Shown here: positions 1 through 10,169 of the stretch, one piece after another
How the letters are laid out: each line of letters opens with the position of its first letter
Numbering within the stretch: position 1 is the first letter of the stretch
DNA from: Loxodes magnus
Lineage: Eukaryota; Ciliophora; Karyorelictea; Loxodida; Loxodidae
Length of the DNA stretch: 64,000 nt
Direction of reading: 5' to 3'
NCBI GenBank assembly: GCA_946699065.1
Contig: CAMPDV010001535.1
Coordinates: forward strand, 43,291 to 107,290
The notes under the pieces: generated by a model
Databases searched by the model: none
The model's input: only the letters and a program-made list of their open reading frames with translations
Told to the model about the DNA's origin: nothing
Program-made: the position numbers and the translations under genes

Positions 1-240
1 TTATAGAAAAAATTCTTTAATTCAAATCTTAATCCTTGGATAAATAATTAGGAACGCTACGTGCAAAATCAAAACTATTCAGAATATTAAAGGATGGTGC
101 ACTAATGAAGTGCTACACCGCCTAACTAAGCCTAGTAGGAATCCAAGACAAAATAATGGAGATAAGCTGATAGAATAGATGAGATGGCTGACTACTAAGA
201 CTTTAACAAAGCTTTTAAAACTTAAACCTTTAACTTTTTT
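1..240 (+). repeat. 3' fragment of F-type retroelement (inverted copy at 28,790-29,015)
   Basis: Bases 1-235 match the reverse complement of about 28,790-29,015 with few differences, so both are copies of one repeat in opposite orientation. In the better copy this stretch encodes the C-terminal part of an ORF1-like protein; here a lost A breaks the frame. It holds an imperfect hairpin near 95-125 (GGTGCACT / AGTGCTACACC) of the same design as the tails at 2,532 and 19,745. It is cut by the window edge. Confidence 0.6.
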
Positions 241-941
241 TTTATAATAAATAAAAAAATTATTTTTAATTAATAGAAATTATAAGACATAAATAAATGT
301 AATATGCAATAATTTGCAAAAACTATAATTAAAAATAAAAATAAAATATAAGAAAAATTACTAGAAAAATAATTTAACTTTAAAGATTTGAATTTGCTTG
401 GTTTCTAGTCCAAGGCTTTAAAGAAAAAATAAAAATAGTTTTCGATTTAATTTAATAAAAATCAAAGTAACATTTAAAGAATGATTGGATAAAATAAGCA
501 AAAGATCAATATTAAATCTAAAAGCAGGACAATAAACTGTAAAATTTTTAGATAGTTTATATTGAATTCAAAAATAGATAATATTTGAAGGAAAAGCATA
601 ATTGAAATATTTTAAATTTAAATAGTGGTAATTAAAAAGAAGGTTAAAAAAAGCAATACTATAATTTAAATAATAAATATAATCATAAAAATAATTCCAA
701 TAAATATAAAAAATAATAAGAATTAAAGAATAATCAAAAGAACATTCTTAAATCAAAAAAGAAAAAAATTAGCTAATCTTGAAAAATTATATTTTATTAA
801 ATAAAGCTAAATTTTTTAATCTTAATCATAAGTTTAATAATAATTTTATGTAAATTAGCTTATTTGGCTAAATTTCTCATTTATTAAGATATTATGTTTG
901 AAATTTTGAATTAAGAAGAAAATTATTATCTAGATAAAAAA
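241..941. other. AT-rich spacer
   Basis: Very A+T-rich sequence rich in A-runs. I see no conserved motif, repeat or convincing protein in either strand. Confidence 0.5.
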
Positions 942-953
942 ATGGGGGAAAAA

Positions 954-1646
954 ATGGATTAATCTCTTCGACTCTCAAAAAATTAATTTAGAAACCTAAA
1001 GAGAAAAGCGGCAAAAGAAATTTAGAAAAAATAATAACAATAGGAGGAGTCAAGCTCTTCTTCAGAAGGTAAAGTTATGGTAGGATAAATAGAGATAAAT
1101 TAACCTAAAAACAAAACTAATCAAAAACTTTAAATTTAATTAGACCAAATGTAAAAAGTAATCTAAAATTATGAAGAAACAACTTACAACTTAGGCGAAA
1201 AAATACGGGAACTAATGAGTAACATAGAAGATTAGAACAACAAATTACTAATACTTAGAAGATAACTTATTTGTAGCAAATTAATAACGGAAGAATAACT
1301 CTGAACTTAATCATAATAAAATTTTTTATACGACACAAAAATGAAAATAGAAAAAATACCAATAGAATTAAAAACAGAATTTGAATCCAGAAAAAGAAAT
1401 GATTGCTACAAGTTTCATTAAAAGATTAGAAAATATATAAAATAAATTATCATAAAAAAGAACGAAATAAAGACAATAATACAAACTTTGTTGATGTTGC
1501 AAATCAAATCAACATATTTTAAAAAACTGTTGATAATGAAAGAAAATAAACGAATAGGAGCAGAAAAGAACATGGAGACAACTCAATAAACTATGAATAA
1601 CTCCAACAGGGATCTACAAATAAAAGCTTTTTGCAAGACCACTTGA
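954..1646 (+). CDS. ORF1-like retroelement protein, family A (copy A1)
   Basis: About 230 codons with TAA/TAG as Gln; an in-frame ATG also lies at 942. Seen: a basic N-terminus beginning MDQSLRLSKNQ, a run of five serines followed by EGKVMVG, and a long coiled-coil-like middle. All three recur in the family members at 5,618, 11,973 and 39,068 (minus), which are the reason for calling it. One in-frame TGA lies at 1,302; its homologues do not have Trp there, so this one may be a true lesion. The CCHC knuckle present in other members is degraded here (a Cys-Tyr-Lys-Phe-His remnant near 1,403). By family knowledge this resembles the RNA-binding ORF1 of non-LTR retrotransposons. No RT follows. It ends at TGA 1,644 just before the structured 3' tail. 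Confidence 0.6.
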
Positions 1647-1659
1647 ACGGTTACAGTGG

Positions 1660-1793
1660 TAACCTTCCACTTAATAAAAAGGTCGTGGATTACACCCACG
1701 TTAAAAAAACTGTCCGCAGAAACTGGTTGCAATTCCAGAGAATGCAAAACTCTACTAGCTTTAAGTATATTATTATTATTATTAGATAAAAAA
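1660..1793 (+). other. Structured 3' tail of family A element with (ATT)n end
   Basis: Two short hairpins are visible: CGTGG/CCACG around 1,684-1,700 and ACTGG/CCAG around 1,726-1,740, followed by an (ATT)n run at 1,770-1,782. The same order occurs at 6,329-6,415, 12,672-12,788 and inverted at 37,500-37,620. Likely the 3' RNA structure recognised by a LINE reverse transcriptase (inference). Confidence 0.55.
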
Positions 1794-2519
1794 ATGGTAC
1801 CTAAGAAATAATAGACCTCTATTAACGAATACTTGAAAAAATAAGAATAACCTAATTTAATTGAAGAATAGCCTTAATAAGATAAAGATTAATAATCTAA
1901 GGAATCCTTTGCATAATCAGTTCAGCAAAGGATATCAAATATCCAATATGACTTGAAAAAGCAAAGATAAAAAATAGAAAATTTAGAAAACTTACTAGAA
2001 AAATTAATGAAATAATTAAACCTATAATTCCCATCCATAGACGAATCATTAAATAAAATCTAATCGTAAATAGTAATTAAATTGGAATAAATTGATAAAT
2101 AATTTAACGAAGTCCCTCAAATGTTCCAATTTCATTTTTCTTAAATTGAATATCAAATAAAGCAACTTTAAGAAAAACAAGAATAATAACAAGTAATAAT
2201 TTAAAAATTATAAGATTAATAAGATTAATAATCAAATATCCCAATGGAAATCGAATCGGAATTCTAATAATAAGAAATAAATAAGATCAATATTATCGCA
2301 AAAAGATTCGGTGCTATTTATGCTAGAAAAATAATTGCTGGAAAAAATGCTGGAAGAAACAAGAAATTGAAAAAATTAGCAAGTAATAAATATTAGACTA
2401 ACTTTTCAGAATATGACCAACAAGAACAGGATAAGTATACAGAAAGAAATTCTACAACTCAAGAAACAACTAGTTTTATAAAAATGGAAGAAGAAACTAT
2501 AACGATAATTAGTGGATGA
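1794..2519 (+). CDS. ORF1-like Gln-rich protein, family B (copy B1, intact)
   Basis: A complete 241-codon ORF from ATG 1,794 to TGA 2,517 with no internal TGA. It starts MVPKKQQTSINEYLKKQ, has a long Gln-rich coiled-coil-like centre, then NIPMEIE near residue 160, then a basic stretch (ARKIIAGKNAGRNKKLKKLA). PMEIE is the same short motif that precedes the CCHC knuckle in families A, C and D, but here a Lys/Arg-rich block replaces the knuckle. Two degraded copies lie at 15,367 and 55,721. The ATG follows the (ATT)n end of the upstream A element by a few bases, so B probably inserted into that tail or is fused to it. Function is inferred from the family pattern only: nucleic-acid binding in a retroelement particle. 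Confidence 0.6.
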
Positions 2520-2650
2520 GGGAGAGACAAGGATGGCGGACTAATGTAGTCCTACGCAGTCCTTTAGTTCAGGAAAGAGCAGGAACAAAAACAAGTGAAC
2601 CCTGGAGCTCTTTCCTAAAACTATAAACTTAATTTTATCCTTTATCCTTT
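2520..2650 (+). repeat. Family B 3' hairpin tail
   Basis: GGATGGCGGACTAATGTAGTCC-TACGC-AGTCC at 2,532-2,564 folds as a bulged hairpin (GGACT/AGTCC). The loop and the TACGC bulge are shared with the SINE tail at 19,745 while the stem bases differ. The same tail follows the copy at 55,721 (56,422-56,530). Confidence 0.5.
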
Positions 2651-2699
2651 TATCTATATAAAATATAAGTGGTTAATGGTAAAAAAATTAGATAAATAA

Positions 2700-3060
2700 A
2701 TAAATTGGATTATAGAGCGCGTAGCACTCTCGTTGGTTCGCAGCTCTTTAAATTAATTTTATTTAATGTCGAAACTTTTTTTATAGGTCTCTCTTTCCTT
2801 GTTTCCTCTTCCTGCAGTACGTCCCTGTAATTTTTCCTTCCAAGGCATAGAATGCAATATACGATTACGGGTACATTTCCCCGACCTATGATGAAGAAAG
2901 TTTCCTCCTGGCATTCAGAGTTCTCCAGCTTGTCACTTCTTCCTCCTATTGTAATTGGTTTCTCTTCCTCCGATTTATTCTCCGTCCGCGCTCATTTTTT
3001 GTTGCCTTGCTGGGCCTCCAAGCAGCATCCGAAGGAAAGGGCTTTCCACTCTATATAAAT
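2700..3060 (-). mobile_element. Minus-strand retroelement fragment with shared SINE-type 3' hairpin
   Basis: On the minus strand a less AT-rich stretch of about 300 bases (3,050 to 2,770) ends in the hairpin GAGC-GCG...CACTC-type tail at 2,712-2,752, then an ATTTA-rich end. The minus strand has readable frames with many Glu and Arg codons, including a possible start near 2,995, but they shift frame and I recognise no domain. It is probably a truncated ORF1-type or SINE unit. Confidence 0.4.
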
Positions 3061-3250
3061 TATATATAATAGAGCTTATATTACCACAAGCGTGCAACTC
3101 TTTTATAAAATTTTTTAAAATTCTTTGAAGAAAATCTACTCAAATGCTAGCATTCCCTTTAAAGTCTTGTTTTCTATTGAATCATAATTAGAAAGCTATT
3201 CTAAGAGGCTTTAGTGTCTGGCATCTTTTATCCCAAATGCTACCTAATGC
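3061..3250 (-). repeat. SINE-like unit S5 with shared hairpin tail (inverted)
   Basis: It matches the reverse complement of 56,580-56,775: the same head (GCTAGCATTCCC, AGGCATC blocks) and the same degenerate hairpin tail at 3,065-3,100. It lies just upstream of the duplication boundary at 3,273, and its relative lies just downstream of the other copy's end. Confidence 0.5.
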
Positions 3251-3272
3251 TTCCATTCCTGTCTTCCGCTGG

Positions 3273-4560
3273 ACTTAATTCTTGCTCTAGAATCATTTTA
3301 TAACAATATTGATGCTAAGTTTATTATTGATGGATATCTTACTAGATTAATAAAGATTAAAATTGGTGATTATTGGGAAATAGTCATGGTTCTGTACTAG
3401 CAATTTTATACTATGATATTGCAAAAAGATAACCAGAAGACAATTAAAAAAATTAGGATTTAATATTAGTTCCAGATCTTTAGTTGTGCTTAGTTTTGCT
3501 GATTATTTAATAGAATTTGCAGATTTCTAAAAAATACCCAGAAACAATAAAATCAACAGCCAATATTATTACTTGAGTAAGACTTAATATAAAAGCAAAG
3601 AAATGAGAAGTGATTTAGTTTTTTAAAAAAAGAAAAAGAAACTAAAATTAGCTTAAACATTAAAGGAATTGAAATCACATAGAAAAACTCAATTACTTAT
3701 CTGGACTATGAATTGGGTATAAAGTAGAATTTTAAATAAATTTGTGAAGAAAAGGTCTCTTCATATAGAAGTGCAATTTTGAAATCGATTGCTGTAATTT
3801 CCAAATATGGCCTTTTATCTCCAATTAGTTTAAAGAATCTTTGTAAACTTTCATATTATCCAAAGTAGAAAATGAAAGCAATAAAGCACCTTGAGCGGTA
3901 ATGCCATTAAAGGAATGATTAGAAAAATTACTAGATCACAAAGACTTAAATCAAGATAAGCTTTAAAATCTTTTTAATATTCCTTTAATAATCTTTTTTT
4001 ATTGATCTAAATTGACTTACATTTATCCACTCTTCGACATAAAAATTTATGTGTTTTTACTGTAAATAACTCAATTCAGCTAGGAAAATTCTAATTCAGG
4101 AATAGCCTTTTTACTTAAAAATGCAATAAATATAACCTTTCCTACAAGAAATATATAGATAAAATAATTTAAAAATATGATTTAGATATTTAAAAAACTT
4201 ATGATTTAAAAGAGTTTAATAAGCATATCAATATCTAAATCTAAACAATTATTATTCTAAGAATGCCTTTAAAGGAATGTAGTAATATCAATAGCGAAAA
4301 TATTTATTGAAACAAACTATACTTAAATAACTCAAAAATATGGACTAATAAAATTATAAACTTTTAAGATACATACAAGAGGTAAGATAATGCTGTCATT
4401 TTAAACAAAAATGAGAATAAAAAACTTAAAATTATGGCAATCGTTCAGTAATTTATATTGTACTCAAAATGGGACATTATACAGAAAGAAAATATATAGA
4501 GGGAGAAAAATTTTAAGAGACATAGGAGTGACGACGGGGAAGAAACGAACAAATGCTAGG
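3273..4560 (+). pseudogene. LINE ORF2 fragment: reverse transcriptase, 5'-truncated (LINE-1 copy 1)
   Basis: Begins inside the palm domain. After a frame shift near 3,385 it shows HGSVLAIFIL (the xQGSVLSP region), then near 3,485-3,530 FADYLIEFAD (the Y/FADD box, second Asp changed to Tyr), and near 3,700 a TYLGYEL-like block of the RT thumb. Near 4,055 lies a Cys-rich CFYC segment, as in C-terminal zinc motifs of LINE ORF2. Several frame changes are needed, so it is decayed. The 5' part of the palm, including the catalytic IDVEKMFD motif, is present only in copy 2 (44,075). Non-LTR family assignment beyond LINE is not possible from this. Confidence 0.7.
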
Positions 4561-4755
4561 CAGTGGACTTAACGTGATTAACTTTCCAATTATGAAAGTG
4601 GGTTAAATCAGTAGAAGGAAATATGACCTTTGGAAAGCGATCCTAATAAAGGCTTGAAATAGAAGATTTAGCATAACATCTTAACTTTAATTCAGAGATG
4701 AATCTATTAAAAGTGAAATCACAAAAAACTCATTATTATATTATTTTTAAATAGA

Positions 4756-5590
4756 ATGAACTTTGAATCGTTGAACAGCTTATTAGGTGAGCTGATATAG
4801 TGTATATTGTATTAAGAGTACTATCGTAATAAAGGCCATCATCGTAATTATGCTCCTAATAATAAAAAAGGAAAAATAGAGAGCAATAAATAATCTAAAC
4901 TTATTAAAAATAAGAGTTAAATAAGATCAGAAGAGAAAATGTAAAAATCGCATTAATCCTCTTCATCGTATCAAAGTAATCGACTATAAGGAAACTAGAA
5001 AAACTCTTTTATAAGTGAGCAGGAAAATGAATTAATATCAAATAATACGACAAAATGAAGAAAAATTCTTTGCAAGCAGGATAAAATTCTTTACAATCTT
5101 TCAGAGAATTAGCTAATTAATAATGGATATTGAAAAACTGACCTTAGAAACAACATATTTACGGGAATAATCTACTCAAAATAAATTTTTAACAGAAGAA
5201 CAACTGTGGCGTTATCCTAAGATAATTTAATAAAAGAAATTCCAATTTTTACTGAAGAAACTAAGAGTGATAAAGTAATTAATTAATAGAATAATTAAAT
5301 AAAATAAGAAAGAACTGAGACTATAAGAAAATTGGAAAAACTTGATAGATTTATTCTTCCTTAATTTAAACAGAAATAGAAGATAAGATGTGCTGATTCT
5401 GCTATTCTTCGTAGCATCTAATAAAACACTGCATTTATAATAGAGTCTACAAAAAAAATTGGAGACAGACGAAACCTAAGTCAGAAGGAGGAATGATTAT
5501 CAACTACATTAAGGAATGGTTGAGGAATTTAACCTTGATAAAAACTGGACAACTGAATTCGGTTGAAGTTCCTGGAAAGTAATATTTATT
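4756..5590 (+). pseudogene. ORF1-like protein, family A (copy A2)
   Basis: Starts MNFESLNSLLGE and has a Ser-rich patch, a coiled-coil-like middle and, near 5,390-5,435, a CCHC knuckle readable as C-x-F-C-YSSQ-H-LIKH-C. The residue after the first Cys is TGA, where the copies at 12,487 and 37,795 (minus) have TGG, that is C-W-Y-C. Reading it needs at least two frame changes, so the unit is probably dead. It lies directly downstream of the RT remnant and directly upstream of another family A unit, separated only by an (ATA)n run at 5,600-5,616. Confidence 0.55.
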
Positions 5591-5617
5591 AAATTTTTAG
5601 TAGATAATAATAATAAA

Positions 5618-6415
5618 ATGAAAAAAATGGAATAGTCGCTAAAACTTTCTAGGAATTAAGCTAGAAAAGCTAGAAAATAAGTAGCCAAGATACTCAGACA
5701 AGAAGAGAAACAAAATGAGTCTAGTTATCTTCCCAAGGTAAAATGATGGTGGGACCTTCAAAACAGGAAGAAAAGTAAACAAAAACTGTACTATTAACAA
5801 TGGAATAATTTTAGAAACTAAACTAAAAAATAACGGATTTCGATGAAATAATATTTAACCAAGGGGAAAGAATTCGTGAATTTATGAACACAATTGAAGA
5901 TCTAAATAATGAAATAATAATATTAAAAATTAGTTAATATAAAACAAAGTAGTGACTGAATAAGAACTGTATCTTTAATCTTAATAAAGTTTTAAGGCAA
6001 CAAATAGAATGATAGTCGAAGATCAATAACCTATTATTTAGCAAAATCATATGAATAATGATGAAGATAAAAATTCAGAAATTTTAAAACGAATTGGAAT
6101 CCTAGAAAGAAAAGTTTTGCCAAAGACTAAAGAAAAAAAATAAGTTAAAAAATGTTTCTATTGTAAGTCAAAGTATCATTTATTAAATTCTTGCAAGGAT
6201 TGATGAAGACTAAAAACAAGAGAAGAAAATAGAAGATGAAAAGAAATAAATTGACTCTATATCAACTAGTAAGGAATTTATAAAAGAAGAATTTTTACAA
6301 ACATAGATCTAAACAAGACGTGGTATCCATCCACGAAACCAAAATGGTAGCATAAACCTGGTTGAGAGTCCAGGGGAAGGCAAAACATTTTACATTTAGT
6401 TTATATATATATATA
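5618..6415 (+). pseudogene. ORF1-like protein, family A (copy A3) with 3' tail
   Basis: Two ATGs (5,618 and 5,627) open a protein like MEQSLKLSRNQARKARKQ, followed near 5,710 by ESSSSS-type residues and KMMVG, the family A signature. The copy at 46,497 keeps the full serine run; here it is shortened. A CCHC knuckle, CFYCKSKYHLLNSC, lies at about 6,151-6,192. After the knuckle come two adjacent TGAs, then further TGAs at spacings matching Trp/TGA positions in the 12.5-kb and 37.7-kb copies. Several frame shifts are present. The tail at 6,329-6,415 repeats the two-hairpin layout (CGTGG/CCACG and CCTGG/CCAGG) and ends in (TA)n. Confidence 0.6.
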
Positions 6416-6479
6416 ATAATAAAAATAACATATTCCTAATACTTTTATTTACTAGAAAATCTATATTTATCATAATTCG

Positions 6480-6790
6480 ATGTCTTTTTTGCAGAATTGA
6501 AGGTTGCTGATCATCCAACTACTTTAGCAAATTTTTATTCTTTAAATAAAAAAGCACCCTCAAACTCTGTAATTTTTGTGTAGAGCGAACAGGCTCCTAA
6601 ATAAACTCTTAGGCTTGATCATATATTAACTAGAGTTCATCTTCAATAGTTTATTATTTCTAAAAGGGGAATTCAAAAATAATCAATTAAAAAATTCCAC
6701 ATATTAGCTTAAATCAGGATTAATATTAAATCATTTATAAATAAATCATGGTAAATAAGACACATTTCAAGTAAGCTGAAAAGTGAGAAG
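6480..6790 (-). pseudogene. Inverted fragment of a MACPF gene N-terminus
   Basis: The reverse complement of this stretch aligns with 8,455-8,830, the 5' end of the MACPF gene: ATTTAAGCTAATATGTGGAA and the following region coding TTEDEL are shared. The frame is broken, and the conserved Trp codon after GATGAACTC is TAG here. It is a dead, inverted partial copy about 1.7 kb upstream of the intact gene. Confidence 0.65.
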
Positions 6791-8441
6791 AAAAACTAAA
6801 TATTTCATATAAGCCTTACCAATTCGTTATCAAAGATATATATAGAGTATAGTAGTAACTAATGCGCAACATCTATCCTCTGGAAATGAAGTTAAACATA
6901 ATGATTTGCTATCTACAAGTTATGTTAAAAGTTAGAATTAGTTAATTCATATAAATAAATTAATGAGAACGGTATAAAAATAGATAATAATAAATAAAAG
7001 TGGTTTTTAATAAACAAAAGATAAGCTAAATAAGTAATAATTAATTGAAAAGAAAGCAATGCTAATAGCATTCAGTTATCTTCATTAATAATATTAGCAA
7101 ACAATTCTAATAGATCAAAAACATAATCATATAACATAATTAATAAGGGAGATTAGAAAAATAGTGCAAGATAAAGATAAATTATTCTTATTTATTTAGA
7201 GAAATTCTTGTTGGGAAGAGTTATATTAATTAAGATTAACCAAAATATAAAAAGCTAAAGCATAAATTTAATTAAAGCAATATAAATTATTCTTAGCTCT
7301 TTTATTTTCTTTTATAAACTCAATTTTAGTAATCTATTAAATTAGTGTATCTCAAGTAATTCAATAAATGAGTGAAACTTAATTTAAATATTAGAATAAA
7401 TAAAATATTTACTATTTTAGCTTATTAAATAGGCTCATATATAATAATTAGAATTAAGCTTAATTTTTGCTTATTAATAGCCTTATCTTTCTTTAATTAC
7501 TTAATTATTTTTAATTTATTATTTATTTTACTTTTCTATTTCCTTTAAAGTTTTTTCTAGTTCTAAGTTTAAAGTTTAAGCTTATACAATTTAATATCCA
7601 GTTATGTTTTGAAATGTTTCTTTTCATAAATGTTTCTATATCATAAACTTTCATTAGATCTGAAGATCTTAATAGATTACCTATTCTAAAATTTAGGATT
7701 TATAATATAATATTTTGATGATATATTAGACATTGATAGCACTAGAGTCTATATACTAAACTGGTTTTGGTTATATTTTAAAGGTGTTTATAAGTGTTCT
7801 TTTATATAACTCTTTCTTAAGGATAATGTGACTTACTAATTTATAATATAATTTCCTTATTTAATGATTATAATTAAAAAAGCACATCACTTAGTACTTA
7901 AGATCTAAAGAAATTATCTCTATTAGATAAAGAAAGATAATGCTATTTCTCTTTTTACTGTCAGACTTTTATATCTTGAAGTTGTGATTAATTGATGCGT
8001 TTTTATGAATAGACCATGTAAGAAATAGATTCTAGTCTATTAATGTCTAATATATCCTAAAAAATATTATATTATAAATCTAAAATTATAGAATCTGTAA
8101 TCTGATAACTTCTTAAATCTAACCAAAAGTTACAATATAAAGGAAATAATTATAAATATTTAATATTTTCAAATTAATTGCTTAGTATACTATACTTTAG
8201 GAACTTCAAGTTCTTACAATTTCAGTTTAAAATAACAATTAAATATCTATTAAAATAGAAAGAATACAAGTTATTAGAAGTATAAGACTAAAAGAATTTA
8301 ATTTACTAAAGCAAGCTAATATATTTTGTAATCTCTTATTAGATTTACTTTTATGGTCATTTACTTTTTATTAATCAAGTTTCTAATTAAACCTTATATA
8401 AAATACATATTTCAACTTTTCATTTTTGTTTCCATAAATGA
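6780..8441 (+). CDS. Unassigned protein X1 (copy 1)
   Basis: One frame stays readable from after TGA 6,777 to TGA 8,439, about 553 codons, if five internal TGAs are read as Trp. First in-frame ATG is 6,963. The translation begins with polar, Gln/Lys-rich sequence (for example IVVTNAQHLSSGNEVKHND) and then has hydrophobic stretches near 7,290-7,330 and 7,480-7,600 that could be membrane segments. I do not recognise a family. Support: a consistent frame, some enrichment of G at first codon positions, and a stop (TGA 8,439-8,441) overlapping the MACPF start (ATG 8,438) in an ATGA arrangement. Against: with only TGA as stop, such open frames also arise by chance, and copy 2 carries several indels in this frame. 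It could be a truncated multi-pass membrane protein. Confidence 0.35.
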
Positions 8442-10096
8442 AATCCTTGGTGCTTCTCTTCGCTTTTCAGCTCATATGAAGCGTACCTTATTTGCCACGA
8501 TTTATTGGTAAAGGACTTGACATACACAGTAGCCACCCTGATTTAAGCTAATATGTGGAATTTTTGAAATTGAACATTTTTGAATTCTCCTATTAGAAAT
8601 AATAAACAACTGAAGATGAGCTCTGGTTAATTCCTGATTACGCCTAAGAAGTTGATTTAGACACCTGTTCCTTTAATGCCCAAATTTCAGAATATTATGG
8701 TGCTATTAAATTTAAAGAAGCAAAAATTGCTAAACTTGTCGGCGGATCAACAGCCTTCAATTCCGAAAAAACGAAAAAGACATCGAATTATGATAAATAT
8801 GCCTTTTCTAATAATAAGGATTATTAGAGTAATGTTGACGACACTTTAAATTATAACATCATTACTATAGAAGTGAAATAAGCTTGCGAAGCTTACTAAA
8901 TAGCTATAGATTATCTTAATCATAACTTGACCAGCAGCTTTATTAAATCTGTCTATTAACTAGTTGATTCTTAAGATCCTAACATCGCTATTAACTAGCT
9001 ATTCGATAGATATGGTAGCTTTTATGTTTAGTAGATCACATATGGTGCCGTTTCAAAAGAGAGATCTGATTTAAAAATAGAAGATTACAAATATTTAGAA
9101 AAATAGAATATTAACATTAACTTAGCTGCCACTGAATCTTTGTAATAGAAAACTAAATAAAATTCTAAAAATAAGAAGATAACTACCAACGATGATTCTC
9201 AAAATTCTTAAAGTACTAGCGTTTAAGAATCTATTGATCTAGCTTTAACTTTTAAGTCTAAAGTTTATAAATTTACTTCAATCTAAAAAGGTTCAATTCC
9301 TAACAGCGACTAATAGGAATGGTATTAAAATGTAAAAACTAATCCTACTCCCATAAGGTTTTAAATAAGACCTATATGAGAACTAATTAACAAAGATAAT
9401 TTTTATAAACTAAATAGCTAATAAATTAACTTACTATAGGACTAGTTCTACGATGCTTTTGAGTATAGAGTTATTTACCTTCAAACACCTGAAATTTACT
9501 ACAGCTTTGTTAAAAGCTAAGCTTAGGTAGTAAAAATAAATGAAATGTAAGATAATATTAATATTACTAATCTAAATGGAAGACCTTAAGAGACCGGAAG
9601 TGATTTTATATATCCACAGATGTAAAGTAACTACGATATAGACTCAATTACCTTCTTTTTCAGTTAGCTTTCGACATTTACAGGTTGCTATAAAGATAAC
9701 TATTTCAAGTATATGTTTCTTTAGGGTACTAAAGTTGTTATAAGGGATTAAGGGGGGTAATTATTTTAAAAAGTCGCTTTAGGGAAAATCTATTCAACTG
9801 CTGAAAACTACACTTTTCAGCTGTAAAAAAATGAAAAGATAACAGCAATGAGGATTCAAGGAGATGGGTACTCTATCCAAAAAATAACAGCAGAAACAAG
9901 TTTGCAAAGAAATTTAGTAACTCCATTTTCTACTCAACCTCTTTGTAGTTCTGAATCATTTGACTAAAATATAATATTTTAAAACAAGACTTTAATTGGA
10001 TTTTCAGGCGGATGGAGTTTTTTTAACTAGAACATCTGGAGATAGAGTTTGCTGAAGTTTTTATACTATGAGTCTTAAATCTAAAACTAATATTTT
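8438..10096 (+). CDS. MACPF (perforin-like) domain protein, copy 1
   Basis: ATG 8,438 opens a signal-peptide-like start (MKSLVLLFAFQLI), then SVPYLPRFIGKGLD, the entry to a MACPF domain. Around residues 185-205 is the family hallmark LFDRYGSFYVQQITYGA (compare YGTHY...GG in perforins), followed by a Ser/Gln-rich insert and NPTPIRF-x-RPI-x-EL at about residues 302-317, the usual end of the domain. The C-terminal third (ITAMRIQGDGYSIQKI, LIGFSGGW) resembles a jacalin-like or other beta-rich lectin module. The frame is unbroken, with two TGAs, at 8,477 and 9,377. The second is also TGA in the paralogue at 34,290-35,951. Homology ends near 10,096; the next in-frame TGA is at 10,448, so the true stop is unclear. 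MACPF proteins form membrane pores or attach to membranes; secretion is inferred. A Tyr-for-Thr/His change at YGSFY is typical of divergent members. Confidence 0.75.
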
Positions 10097-10169
10097 ATCT
10101 TATTTTAAATAAAAATGGTAGTGTTTACAATTAATAATATATAACTATCTTATTTAATCTATTCTATTA

